Shown: positions 7,596 through 16,220, numbered from the stretch's first letter. The stretch is 40,919 bases of DNA from a virus (IMGVR_UViG_3300006734_000016:1-40919), one strand, 5' to 3'. Notes: generated by a model from the sequence alone, not told the origin. Program-made: numbers and translations.

Positions 7596-8594
7596 ATGGC
7601 ATTTCAATCCGGCGACCTTATGGTTGTCAACCGTGCAGGAACGGATTACAAAGCGGAAATCGATGAACTTCTTGCTGTAGCAGAGGGTCAAATTAATGAT
7701 GGCAAATTGGTCATCAAAGAGAGCCAAGGTACGAATGGTAACCCTGCTCTTCAATATGAATTTACAGCTAACCAAGCTTCTGACTCACAAGTCACCATCG
7801 GCAACGGCAATCTTCAGCTCGTAGCTGACGATGGCACCCTCGTTGGAGATTTCTTCGCTAACCAAAGCGCCAACGCAGTCTGGCGCCTGCCTGCTCCTCC
7901 GCTCGTTGGTAGTGGAGATATTGTAATTGCAGCAGGTGGTGGCCTGACGACATCAGGCGATGCTACTCACAATGCAAACCAGCAAGACGACAGTTTGCAG
8001 ACTTTGTCAGTCAAAACTGGTGGTGGTCTGGAAATCAACGGTAGCGGTGAGATTGTTATCAAGTCTGGAAGTGGCATCTCGATTGACCTTAACGGCAATG
8101 TAATCATCGACCCTACGTTTGATTTGAGTAATCAGGTTGAACTGGCTCTTAATGATTTGACTGACGTTGATGATACTGATGCCAACGAAGGTGAAGTACT
8201 GGTAAAACTTACCGACGGTACTTACGGGTTTAAGGACATCGCTGAGCTGCCAGCCGCAGTTCACCCGAAAGGTTTCATTGAAGTCAAGAACCCTGCACCC
8301 GCTGACCCTGTTCCTGGTGATCTGTACATTCAGCACGATCCCTCTGGTACAGACATCAACGGTCAAGTTGCTGATGCATCGTTTGTCGGAATTGCTGGTA
8401 CTACGGTTGAAGAAGGTACATTCGTTATTTTCGGTGCTGACGATGAATGGCACGCTGGCGGTACTATTCAAAACGTTGAAGGCGTTCAGTCTGACTGGAA
8501 CGAAACTGACAGTGATTCGCTAGCATTTATTAAGAATAAGCCTTGCGTTTATGAGTGCAATACTTACATTCCCAGCTTGCCTGAACTTCCCTGA
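7596..8594 (+). CDS. Tail fibre-like structural protein
   Basis: The 332-aa protein starts MAFQSGDLMVVNRAGTDYKA, an N-terminal module shared in outline with the next two genes (D-x-x-x-VNRAG-x-DY) and typical of cyanophage fibre parts. The body is rich in Gly, Asn and Asp with regular beta-strand-like spacing (SGSGEIVIKSGSGISI, LNGNVIID), as in beta-helical fibres. It ends CNTYIPSLPELP. The spacing to its neighbours suggests one operon of fibre subunits. Receptor binding or scaffolding is inferred from position and composition. Confidence 0.7.
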   Translation: MAFQSGDLMVVNRAGTDYKAEIDELLAVAEGQINDGKLVIKESQGTNGNPALQYEFTANQASDSQVTIGNGNLQLVADDGTLVGDFFANQSANAVWRLPAPPLVGSGDIVIAAGGGLTTSGDATHNANQQDDSLQTLSVKTGGGLEINGSGEIVIKSGSGISIDLNGNVIIDPTFDLSNQVELALNDLTDVDDTDANEGEVLVKLTDGTYGFKDIAELPAAVHPKGFIEVKNPAPADPVPGDLYIQHDPSGTDINGQVADASFVGIAGTTVEEGTFVIFGADDEWHAGGTIQNVEGVQSDWNETDSDSLAFIKNKPCVYECNTYIPSLPELP

Positions 8595-8633
8595 TAGTAA
8601 AACCGAGTATCCCCATCTTCGCTTCTGTTAATT

Positions 8634-8987
8634 ATGGCCGATCTACAACCCGATGATAAGTTTCTAATCAACCGCGCCGGAGTTGATTATCAAGCAACTG
8701 TTAATCAGTTTGCAAAAGACATCAATATCCTCGTCGAGTGCGGCGGCGGCGCCGATAGCAACCATACCCATAGCTACAACGATCTGACTGATAAGCCAAC
8801 AGAATTTCCACCGTCAGGACACAACCACGCTTGGGCTGATATCAGTGGTAAGCCAACGTTTTATCCTCCTATGACCCATACTCACAGCTACAACGATCTT
8901 ACTGATAAGCCTTCTACTTATACCAAGATTGAATCTGATGCTAAGTTCATGCCGCTTGACCTCAGCACTCTCCCCCCACTTTCTTGA
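8634..8987 (+). CDS. Short tail fibre protein with HTHSYNDLTDKP repeats
   Basis: The 117-aa protein has the N-terminal module MADLQPDDKFLINRAGVDYQ. It then has phage tail-fibre repeats: HTHSYNDLTDKP twice and HNHAWADISGKP once, ending LSTLPPLS. His-rich repeats of this kind are found in many phage fibres and can bind metal in trimeric needles. The stop at 8985 overlaps the Shine-Dalgarno of the giant adhesin gene. It is much shorter than typical fibres and may be an adaptor for the following protein. Confidence 0.75.
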   Translation: MADLQPDDKFLINRAGVDYQATVNQFAKDINILVECGGGADSNHTHSYNDLTDKPTEFPPSGHNHAWADISGKPTFYPPMTHTHSYNDLTDKPSTYTKIESDAKFMPLDLSTLPPLS

Positions 8988-8997
8988 GGAGGCAATG

Positions 8998-11900
8998 ATG
9001 AGTAAAATTGAAGACGCTGTCTATGCGGTCCAGCGAGGCGACACCCTTTATCAATGTGCTGGAAAAGATCTGGCATCCAAACTGCAGAGCAGCGACTTGC
9101 TTGTAATGCAGGACTCTGATGGAATACAAAAGACCTTCACCAAATACGACGCGGAATATCTGAACCCAGATCTTAGTAGTGGGGCAAGAGAATGGGAAGT
9201 ATTGCTAGAACAATCTGGCTTGCAACCAACTAATGCCAAGTATATTGAAAAATTTGATTTATTTATTGGAGGGGTTTATAGCACAACCCCCGATAACATT
9301 GCAGTTAAAAACGGCAAGATAGTTCGCCATCAAGCCGTCCGGGTCTGGAGCGAGAAGGGGCAAACTTTTGACCCACAAAATGACGTCTTAGTTACTACAA
9401 CCTTTATCAACCATAGAGGTTATACCCTCAACAAATGTATTTCAATACCAGACTTTAACGAGATTATAGAATTCGGCGATGATATTTACGGAAATAACTC
9501 TCCATATAGAGTTGTCGGAGCTGGCTGCTGTCCTGTAGAGGGTGGCGATACTATTTATTTTCACTTCAACAACGCTGTTGAGGGGCCTTCGGGTAATGGA
9601 ATTGAGACAATCTATATCTATGATAACTATCAAGACTTCATGGATACTCATCTAGAGCAGGATACAACATTCGCTCGAGCGAAGAAGTATAAGTTGCCGT
9701 TCGTAATTTCAGTGGATGTTAAAGAGTTTATTGTAGACGAGGCAAATAAGCTCATTTATATGTATGAAGATAAATACCAATCAAGGATCTTCAAAATCGA
9801 TTTGACTAACCCTGTTGGTGGTAGTTGCGAAATGAGTGGTTATTACAATAAAGGGATGGACATATCTATCATAGGTGATCATTGGTACTTGCTTACGAAA
9901 GATAGATGGATTTACTGGGGACCGGTTGGTGGTGGACCTGGCCAGGTCAATATTTACCAATTACCTAAGGATGCTGGAGGCCACGATTGGGGCTGGTATC
10001 CACCAGATACTTACAGCATGTCTGGTAATGGCGAAGAATTGTTTATTGGTGCCGAGAAAGGATCATTGTTGACGGTTAAAATGAACGGCGATCCTGATCC
10101 TAGGCATTGGGATTACTCGCATCAAATTATTAACGGCCCGGACGGTTTTCCGTTCTTGTTCATGACTATGGCGGATGACGGTAAAGGTACATACTTTGCC
10201 CCAAGTAAGGACTACTACGTCATCTCCAAACTGGAAAAAATCCTTATCCCTTGCACAGCGGCTGATGGCGTTACTTACACGGTAACTGGTGATCAATTTA
10301 AGGATTTGCTTCCGGAAATTGATCCGTCTCGTTTGCCCTGGGAAGGACATAATGGTGGTATTTGGCACATTAAGAATGTTCAAAACGATCCACTAGCACT
10401 CACAGGCAGTCCATTTACAGCTTGGGATATTGACGGCACTAATAAAAGGACAATTACATCAGTTGCTGTTGGTGAAGAGTTAGTGTTTATAACGGGTCCA
10501 GATTGTACTGACTTGTTTGAAGAAAATACAAGCAATACTTGGGAATTTGGTAACTTAACTGACACCAGTAGGGTGAAGAATATGACGTGGATGTTCTACA
10601 ACGCCTGGAGGTTTAACTCAGACATTAGCGATTGGGATACGTCAAATGTGACGAGTATGTATGGAATGTTCCAGAAAGCCACTGATTTCAATCAAGACAT
10701 CAATAATTGGAATGTGGCAAATGTGACGAATATGGGGAATTTGTTCTACAGAAGCGATAGCTTTAACGGAGACATTAGCGGTTGGGACGTGTCGAGTGTA
10801 GAGTCTATGAAGAACATGTTCTGCACGGCCGAAGTCTTTAATGCAGACATTAGCGGTTGGGATACATCAAATGTGAGGAATATGAGGAACATGTTCTATA
10901 ACGCCTACGTCTTCAACCAAGATATTAGCGCTTGGGATACGTCAAACGTAGAAGATATGTTTTGTATGTTCGGCTCCGCCTATACATTCAACCAAGACAT
11001 TAGTACTAAACAGGTTACTGTAAATGGCAATACTTATACGGCTTGGGACGTGTCGAATGTGACAGATATGTCATGGCTGTTCCATAGCAACCTTTCGACT
11101 TCGTCACACGCTTTCAATCAAGACATCGGCAATTGGAACACATCAAATGTGAAAAGTTTGGCTGCCATGTTCGACGGAGCCGCTGTCTTTGATCAAGACA
11201 TTAGCACCAAGCAAGTAACCGTTGGTGGCGATACTTATACGGCTTGGGATGTGTCGAATGTGACGAATATGTATGCTGTATTCTGCGCCGCTGAGGTCTT
11301 TAACCAAGACATCAGTGGTTGGGATGTGTCGAAATGTGAGACTTTTAAAGGTATGTTCGAGATTGCTTTGGCCTTTAACCAAGACATCAGCGGATGGGAT
11401 GTGTCTTCTACGCCAGATTCCGCTGCTATGCAGTCGATGTTCCGAGCCACCCCTGCATTTAACCAAGACCTCTCTGACTGGTGCGTCACTAACGTCGATC
11501 GACGACCTGATTGGTTTGATACGGGCTCCGGCTTCGAGGGTCAAACCGATAAGCAACCTTGTTGGGGTCACTGCCCTCGTGGTGAGAATGGAACGGTTGA
11601 TCCTTGCCCACCAACAGGAATGCCCTGGGAAGGACACGGTGGCGGTATTTGGCATATTAAAAATGTTGCGAACGATGTACTGGATCTCTATCCCGGTCCA
11701 TTTACAGCTTGGGATATTGACGGCACTAATGAAAGACAAATTGATCAAATTGCCATAGGTAAAGAATTGGTGTTTATAACGGGTCCAGATTGTACCGGTT
11801 TGTTTCAAGACAACGTCTCACAAACGTGGGAATTCGGCAACCTCACTGACACCAGTGAAGTGACGAATATGTCGTATATGTTCCACAATACCAAGGTCTT

Positions 11901-13602
11901 CAACGCAGACATTGGCGATTGGGATACGTCAAGTGTGACGAATATGTCGTATATGTTCAGCAAAGCCAATAGCTTCAACCAAGATATTGGGGATTGGAAT
12001 ACGTCAAATGTGACGGATATGAGCAATATGTTCGTAAATGCTTGGGGCTTCGACAAAGACATTGGCCGTTGGGATACGTCAAGTGTGACGAATATGGAGA
12101 AGATGCTCTGCGCCGCCTCGTCCTTTGACCAAGACATCAACAGTTGGGACGTGTCGAATGTAACGAGTATGAAGCGGACGTTCTACGTCTGCTCCGTTTT
12201 CAATCAACCCCTTGACAATTGGGATACGTCAAGTGTGACGGATATGATGAGTATGTTCGACACTGCCTACGAATTTAACCAAGACATTAGTAGTTGGAAC
12301 ACGTCAAATGTGACGAATATGGCTAATATGTTCAAGAGTGCCATTGCCTTTGACCAAAACATTAGCAGTTGGGACGTGTCGAACGTGACAGATATGAAGT
12401 TTATGTTCGCAGATGCCGAGGTCTTTGACCAAGACATTAGCAGTTGGGCCGTGTCGAACGTGACAGATATGTCTGCTATGTTCTCAGTTGCCCTAGTCTT
12501 TAATCAAGACATTGGCGGTTGGAACACGTCGAATGTGACGAATATGGGGGCTATGTTCACAGGTGCCATAGTCTTTGACCAAGACATTAGCAGTTGGGAC
12601 GTGTCGAACGTGACAGAGATGTCTGCTATGTTCTCAGCTGCCAGGGAATTTAACCGAGACATCGGCGGCTGGAATACAGGGAAGGTACTGCAAATGGAGG
12701 CGATGTTCCAGGGCGCCACTGCCTTTGACCAAGACCTCTCTGGTTGGTGCGTGAGTAACATCACTCTACCCACCAGTTTCGACGGCAACTCCGGCTTCGA
12801 GGGTCAAACCGATAAGCAACCTTGTTGGGGTCACTGCCCTCGTGGTGAGAATGGAACGGTTGATCCTTGCCCACCAACAGGAATGCCTTGGGACGGACAC
12901 GACGGTGGAATTTTCCACATCAAGAATGTGACACTGGGAGATATGTACCTCTACGTCGATTCCAGTATCAGGGACTACTGGGTCGATGCTTGGAAATTGG
13001 ATGGCACTTCTTTAGGGCCCATCAACAAAATTGAGATGGATAGTGAAGAGTTGGTGTTTGTGACGAATCAGAATTGTACAAATCTATTTAACACCAACAC
13101 GGGTGCAAAGTGGCAATTTGGTGATCTCACCGACGTCAGTAAAGTGACGAATATGAGTAATATGTTCAATAATGCACCAAAATTCAACTTTAACATTAGT
13201 AAATGGGATGTTGCCAATGTGACAAATATGTCTCGTATGTTCTGGAACGCAAGGCAATTCAACCAAGACATTAGTAACTGGGATGTTGGTAATGTGACGA
13301 ATATGAGTAATATGTTCGCTGAGACAAGAAAATACAACCAGAACATTAGTAACTGGGATGTTGGTAATGTTACGAATGTAAAGAGAATGTTCGCTAATGC
13401 GTATGTCTTCAACCAACCCATTGGTGATTGGAACGTGTCGAATGTGACGGATATGGGTAATTTATTCTGGAATGCATATGAATTCAACCAAGACCTTTCT
13501 GGTTGGTGTGTAGACCCAGAGCCTAATCACTCAAATTTCAATAATTACTCGGCAATGCCAGAAGACGGTTCTTATGAGCCAAAGTGGGGAACCTGTCCTT
13601 GA
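8998..13602 (+). CDS. Giant adhesin/receptor-binding protein with 28 DUF285 (BspA-like) repeats
   Basis: The start is the second of two ATGs, 5 bases after a perfect AGGAGG; the open frame upstream overlaps the previous gene and is ignored. The protein has about 1535 aa. Residues 1-40 (YAVQRGDTLYQCAGKDL) are a cyanophage virion-attachment-like module. Residues ~80-450 look like a beta-rich, possibly propeller-type domain. Then come three blocks, each led by a MPWEGHxGGIxHIKNV domain, of DUF285 repeats (consensus MxxMFxxAxxFNQDISxWDTSNVTN, 25 aa). I count 11, 12 and 5 repeats. Blocks 1 and 2 end with a Cys-containing cap (FEGQTDKQPCWGHCP). DUF285/BspA proteins elsewhere are surface adhesins. 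It is likely the main host-recognition protein. Confidence 0.85.
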   Translation: MSKIEDAVYAVQRGDTLYQCAGKDLASKLQSSDLLVMQDSDGIQKTFTKYDAEYLNPDLSSGAREWEVLLEQSGLQPTNAKYIEKFDLFIGGVYSTTPDNIAVKNGKIVRHQAVRVWSEKGQTFDPQNDVLVTTTFINHRGYTLNKCISIPDFNEIIEFGDDIYGNNSPYRVVGAGCCPVEGGDTIYFHFNNAVEGPSGNGIETIYIYDNYQDFMDTHLEQDTTFARAKKYKLPFVISVDVKEFIVDEANKLIYMYEDKYQSRIFKIDLTNPVGGSCEMSGYYNKGMDISIIGDHWYLLTKDRWIYWGPVGGGPGQVNIYQLPKDAGGHDWGWYPPDTYSMSGNGEELFIGAEKGSLLTVKMNGDPDPRHWDYSHQIINGPDGFPFLFMTMADDGKGTYFAPSKDYYVISKLEKILIPCTAADGVTYTVTGDQFKDLLPEIDPSRLPWEGHNGGIWHIKNVQNDPLALTGSPFTAWDIDGTNKRTITSVAVGEELVFITGPDCTDLFEENTSNTWEFGNLTDTSRVKNMTWMFYNAWRFNSDISDWDTSNVTSMYGMFQKATDFNQDINNWNVANVTNMGNLFYRSDSFNGDISGWDVSSVESMKNMFCTAEVFNADISGWDTSNVRNMRNMFYNAYVFNQDISAWDTSNVEDMFCMFGSAYTFNQDISTKQVTVNGNTYTAWDVSNVTDMSWLFHSNLSTSSHAFNQDIGNWNTSNVKSLAAMFDGAAVFDQDISTKQVTVGGDTYTAWDVSNVTNMYAVFCAAEVFNQDISGWDVSKCETFKGMFEIALAFNQDISGWDVSSTPDSAAMQSMFRATPAFNQDLSDWCVTNVDRRPDWFDTGSGFEGQTDKQPCWGHCPRGENGTVDPCPPTGMPWEGHGGGIWHIKNVANDVLDLYPGPFTAWDIDGTNERQIDQIAIGKELVFITGPDCTGLFQDNVSQTWEFGNLTDTSEVTNMSYMFHNTKVFNADIGDWDTSSVTNMSYMFSKANSFNQDIGDWNTSNVTDMSNMFVNAWGFDKDIGRWDTSSVTNMEKMLCAASSFDQDINSWDVSNVTSMKRTFYVCSVFNQPLDNWDTSSVTDMMSMFDTAYEFNQDISSWNTSNVTNMANMFKSAIAFDQNISSWDVSNVTDMKFMFADAEVFDQDISSWAVSNVTDMSAMFSVALVFNQDIGGWNTSNVTNMGAMFTGAIVFDQDISSWDVSNVTEMSAMFSAAREFNRDIGGWNTGKVLQMEAMFQGATAFDQDLSGWCVSNITLPTSFDGNSGFEGQTDKQPCWGHCPRGENGTVDPCPPTGMPWDGHDGGIFHIKNVTLGDMYLYVDSSIRDYWVDAWKLDGTSLGPINKIEMDSEELVFVTNQNCTNLFNTNTGAKWQFGDLTDVSKVTNMSNMFNNAPKFNFNISKWDVANVTNMSRMFWNARQFNQDISNWDVGNVTNMSNMFAETRKYNQNISNWDVGNVTNVKRMFANAYVFNQPIGDWNVSNVTDMGNLFWNAYEFNQDLSGWCVDPEPNHSNFNNYSAMPEDGSYEPKWGTCP
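11526..12887 (+). repeat. 99-base perfect direct repeat within the adhesin
   Basis: Bases 11526-11624 and 12789-12887 are identical over 99 bases, 1263 bases apart. They encode the cap and linker between DUF285 blocks (GFEGQTDKQPCWGHCP...PTGMP). Recombination between them would remove or duplicate exactly one block of 12 repeats, so the gene appears built by block duplication. Confidence 0.93.
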
Positions 13603-13667
13603 GGAGAAATTTGATAGTCACATTTTTAGATAGCAATAAGTAGACTTATAGTGTTTAGCTGAACAAT

Positions 13668-14423
13668 ATGAAACAACCAAACATTAAAATCCTGACCCCC
13701 TGCTATGGGGGCAATATTACATCGGGATATTTCCACAGTACACTTAATCTTTTTCCGTATGCAATACGGAACGGAATTAACGTTTCCATCGAAACTCTAC
13801 CTAACTGTTCTTTGATCAGTCTTGGTAGGGACATGATGTTAAGAAAGGCGATGGATGATGATCAGTGGACCCACGTTATGTGGATCGACGCTGACCTACG
13901 TTTCAAGCCTGAATATATCCACTCCATGATCCTTGATGATAAGGATATTGTTGGAGGTTTCTACCCTAAGAAGGGTTTACCTATTGACTTTGCTTCGTCT
14001 CCTGAACCTGGAGGCGAGGAAACTGAGTTCTTATTTGAAACCATCTACGTTGCCACAGGCTTTATGTTGATTAAACGTGAAGTCATTGAACATATGTATG
14101 AGCATTTTAAAGAGGAACTGATGTTCAGGTATCAAGGTGCAGATGACTATGTTGATTTATTTGCCCCGATCATTGATGAGTCTGGCTTGTATCTATCTGA
14201 AGATTACGCCTTCTGTAAGAGAGCTAAGAGCCTTGGCTACAGGACCTTCATGAGTAAGCGGTTTGAGTTGCCTCACCTTGGTCGGATGGAATACTCTATG
14301 AAAGCTGAATCAGAGTTCTTGAATGACTATGAGAAGTCTGGACGCATCACGATCAATAAGGATAAGCCTGTAAATTATTTTCCAGCATTTAGTGAAAAAG
14401 AAAGCCAGCCTGTGGAAAACTAA
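13668..14423 (+). CDS. GT-A fold glycosyltransferase
   Basis: This 251-aa protein has a nucleotide-sugar glycosyltransferase pattern. It begins IKILTPCYGGNIT, has a DxD metal site in VMWIDADLRFKPEYI, then DKDIVGGFYPKK, and an acidic stretch (LSEDYAFCKRA) in the position of the catalytic base. Similar single-domain enzymes are common in cyanophages and usually sit beside fibre genes. It follows the adhesin by 65 bases, so it may glycosylate virion proteins or host surface polymers. The substrate cannot be read from sequence. It is separate from the GT25/PLOD enzyme and shows no close similarity to it. Confidence 0.7.
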   Translation: MKQPNIKILTPCYGGNITSGYFHSTLNLFPYAIRNGINVSIETLPNCSLISLGRDMMLRKAMDDDQWTHVMWIDADLRFKPEYIHSMILDDKDIVGGFYPKKGLPIDFASSPEPGGEETEFLFETIYVATGFMLIKREVIEHMYEHFKEELMFRYQGADDYVDLFAPIIDESGLYLSEDYAFCKRAKSLGYRTFMSKRFELPHLGRMEYSMKAESEFLNDYEKSGRITINKDKPVNYFPAFSEKESQPVEN

Positions 14424-14470
14424 GGGGGTCTTGAGATAAGCCCTCCTTATTAGACACGTGTGGTTGACGT

Positions 14471-14524
14471 GCTAACTTAGGCTACGCAACGCCGAAACCG
14501 TGGGTTCGAATCCCACCCTCTCCG
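14471..14524 (+). other. Putative attP core: 3' part of a tRNA-Ser(GCU) gene
   Basis: The last 54 bases of a type II tRNA are present: an anticodon-loop GCTAA, one anticodon-stem arm, a variable arm, a perfect T arm (GTGGG TTCGAAT CCCAC), and acceptor strand CCTCTCC followed by discriminator G, then a T run. GGAGAGG...CCTCTCC-G and the long variable arm fit tRNA-Ser. The 5' half is absent: upstream bases pair only poorly with the anticodon stem and no GGAGAGG is seen. A 3' tRNA fragment directly upstream of an integrase gene is the classical attP layout, in which integration restores the host tRNA. Confidence 0.8.
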
Positions 14525-14537
14525 TTTTTTATAGATA

Positions 14538-14560
14538 AGCCCACATTTGCTGGGCTTTTT
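14538..14560 (+). terminator. Rho-independent terminator before integrase
   Basis: The stem AGCCCA (14538-14543) pairs with TGGGCT (14551-14556) across a 7-base loop and runs into TTTTT. It lies between the att site and the integrase start, and separates fibre transcription from the integrase operon. Confidence 0.75.
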
Positions 14561-14597
14561 CTATAGCTTATCGATAGGCGTTGCTTATAACCTCACA

Positions 14598-15386
14598 ATG
14601 GAATCAATGAACGTTCGAGAGATGACGAACAGACTTAAGCGTCTGTATCCACGCATCAAAGCTCCAACAAAAGTTGTCTGGGATAAATCAATCAAACCAA
14701 TTGCAGAGCTACAGATCGAAGAGATTACTGACGACGTGGCTTATGACTATCTCGACAAGCATATGGATGCTTGGAGTGAGAGCACAGTCAAAGCACGCAT
14801 CGGCACACTGAAAGGTTTGTGGAATAAAGCAAGCAGGAAGAAACTTTATAAGGGTGAGAACCCTTGGCTTGACTTGGATGACGGACTACAGATCAAGGTG
14901 CGTGACCCTGAGCCATACCCTTGGGAGTTCTATAAGTACTACCACGATCATCCTTACTTTGTATTCCTTTGGTACACAGGTGCTCGCATCGGTGAAGTGG
15001 CAGGACTTGAGCCTGAGAACATAGTGACTGATGCACCAGTTCCGTACTTCAATTTTGTTGATCAAGACAACCGTAAGCTTAAGAACAAGGCATCACAAAG
15101 GCAGGTGCCTATTCATAGAGAATGTTTTCGGTATATTGATCGATTCAAACAATCAAAAGCAAAAGCTCCTGGCAGATCTTGGTCAGAAAATTTTAGAAGG
15201 AATTTAGGGCTCCCTAAGGGAACCGCTGCCCATAGCTTGAGGCACAGCTTTCACACACGGTGTCGTGATGTAGGGATGCCTGGTTACATCATCAACGTAC
15301 TTACAGGTCACGGTAAGAAATCCATCAGTGATGATTACGGAACGATTAAACTTGAGTTGCTTAAAGAATATATCGACAAATTATGA
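14598..15386 (+). CDS. int: Tyrosine recombinase/integrase
   Basis: The ATG at 14598 (MESMNVREMTNRLKRL) is chosen because the longer open frame begins inside the terminator. The 262-aa protein has an N-terminal SAM-like DNA-binding part and a C-terminal catalytic domain with the whole signature: Arg in YTGARIGEVAGL, Lys in KNKASQRQVP, HSLRHSF (HxxR), LTGHGKKS (His) and the Tyr nucleophile in ISDDYG. It should mediate recombination between attP, immediately upstream, and a host tRNA-Ser gene. The stop overlaps the start of the next gene (ATGA). No repressor or excisionase is recognisable nearby. Confidence 0.92.
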   Translation: MESMNVREMTNRLKRLYPRIKAPTKVVWDKSIKPIAELQIEEITDDVAYDYLDKHMDAWSESTVKARIGTLKGLWNKASRKKLYKGENPWLDLDDGLQIKVRDPEPYPWEFYKYYHDHPYFVFLWYTGARIGEVAGLEPENIVTDAPVPYFNFVDQDNRKLKNKASQRQVPIHRECFRYIDRFKQSKAKAPGRSWSENFRRNLGLPKGTAAHSLRHSFHTRCRDVGMPGYIINVLTGHGKKSISDDYGTIKLELLKEYIDKL

Positions 15387-15928
15387 TTATCGAGCTACCT
15401 AATATCCTTGATCAAGAATCGTGTGAAGGGTTAATTGAATACTTTGAACAGCATCCTGAGCTTCGTCGTAAAGGTGACGCCCAGGAGCGGTTTAACGGAA
15501 GCACAATGACGACAGATCAAATCTACGGCCCACTGCTTAAGAAAGTAGCTGCATTAACAAACCGTTTGATCATTAAAGCAGCAAAGTTCTATCACGTCGA
15601 AGAGATGTACTTGGACTATCAGACTATTGGTAAGTGGGAAGTGGGGCAAGAGATGGAGTTTCACGCTGATAACGTAGATGAAAAACGTAACCCACACTGG
15701 TACTGCGGTCACCGCGACTACAGTTCAATCTTGTATTTGAACCACGATTACGAAGGTGGGGCAACTGTTTTTAAAAATCAAAACCAAGGCCAGCTGCCGA
15801 TGCAAGGCACAGCTATTCTGTTCCCTGCCACCTTTGGCTATACACACGGTGTACAGAAGGTGACATCAGGCACAAGATACACGCTGGCTTCTTGGTTCAC
15901 TATGGATCCTGAGCACTGCCAGTGCTAA
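15383..15928 (+). CDS. Second prolyl 4-hydroxylase-like 2OG-Fe(II) oxygenase
   Basis: The 181-aa single-domain enzyme has iron ligands H94 and D96 (FHADN) and H155 (YTHGVQKV), and a 2-oxoglutarate Arg, R165, in GTRYTLASWF ten residues later. Strand motifs SSILYLNHDYEGGATVF and TAILFPATFGYTHG are typical of the P4H family. It is only distantly similar to the protein at 2862-3446 (Arg instead of Lys for 2-oxoglutarate), so it is not a recent duplicate. It is translationally coupled to the integrase by ATGA. It could hydroxylate the fibre collagen or another phage or host protein. Confidence 0.85.
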   Translation: MIIELPNILDQESCEGLIEYFEQHPELRRKGDAQERFNGSTMTTDQIYGPLLKKVAALTNRLIIKAAKFYHVEEMYLDYQTIGKWEVGQEMEFHADNVDEKRNPHWYCGHRDYSSILYLNHDYEGGATVFKNQNQGQLPMQGTAILFPATFGYTHGVQKVTSGTRYTLASWFTMDPEHCQC

Positions 15929-16053
15929 CCACAAAACCACGCTAACCACGCTATTCCCTATATACCCAATTTGAAAAATACTCTATAGGGTAGAGGGAAT
16001 TACCAGATATGTTTATAGACAATAGGGTGGTTTAGTGTGGTTTAGTGGTTTTT
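15927..16053. repeat. Complex inverted-repeat region, possible recombination or replication site
   Basis: The left arm carries repeated CTAACCAC/AAACCACGC elements (15927-15952), followed by ATTCCCTATATACCC (15953-15967). The right arm carries GGGTAGAGGGAAT (15988-16000) and a tandem TGGTTTAGTG TGGTTTAGTG (16028-16047). Left and right elements are imperfect reverse complements around an AT-rich centre. The region is noncoding and follows the integrase operon. Candidate roles are integrase arm sites, an operator or a replication origin. A TATAGGG-containing stretch at 15984-15990 is reminiscent of a phage promoter core. Confidence 0.55.
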
Positions 16054-16081
16054 AAAATAGAGATAGATAAAGGAGTAGATT

Positions 16082-16213
16082 ATGCCCAGTAATTTTTTAG
16101 ATAGTTTCTACGACAATAGGAAGCTGTCTCCGAGAAAAATGAAGCCGCAAAAATTTACTGCTCCTCCCAAAGAATTTAAGGTTAAGAATGCTAAGAAGAC
16201 AAAGATTCTGTAG
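16082..16213 (+). CDS. Small basic protein, 43 aa
   Basis: A short gene with a good Shine-Dalgarno (AAGGAG, 16070-16075) 6 bases before the ATG. The 43-aa product (MPSNFLDSFYDNRKLSPRKM...) is Lys-rich and ends KTKIL. It lies directly after the inverted-repeat region. No family is recognised; size, charge and place next to the integrase would allow an excisionase-like or other DNA-binding accessory role, but nothing shows it. Confidence 0.6.
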   Translation: MPSNFLDSFYDNRKLSPRKMKPQKFTAPPKEFKVKNAKKTKIL

Positions 16214-16220
16214 ATATTGT

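Noticed and set aside
11143-13487. Several antisense frames of 80-220 aa inside the DUF285 adhesin
   Set aside because: They arise from the 75-base repeats read on the other strand; their similarity to each other mirrors the repeats and they have no start signals.
13668-14423. Assigning the GT-A enzyme to the collagen pathway
   Set aside because: It lacks GT25 and PLOD signatures and is separated from the fibres by the adhesin gene, so only a general glycosyltransferase call is supported.
14461-14524. A complete tRNA-Ser gene
   Set aside because: Only the anticodon loop to the 3' end is tRNA-like. The 5' acceptor strand and D arm are missing, so it is read as an attachment site.
15980-16000. 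T7-type promoter based on CTATAGGG
   Set aside because: Only the core resembles the T7 consensus, the upstream recognition part does not fit, and no phage RNA polymerase is seen in the window.
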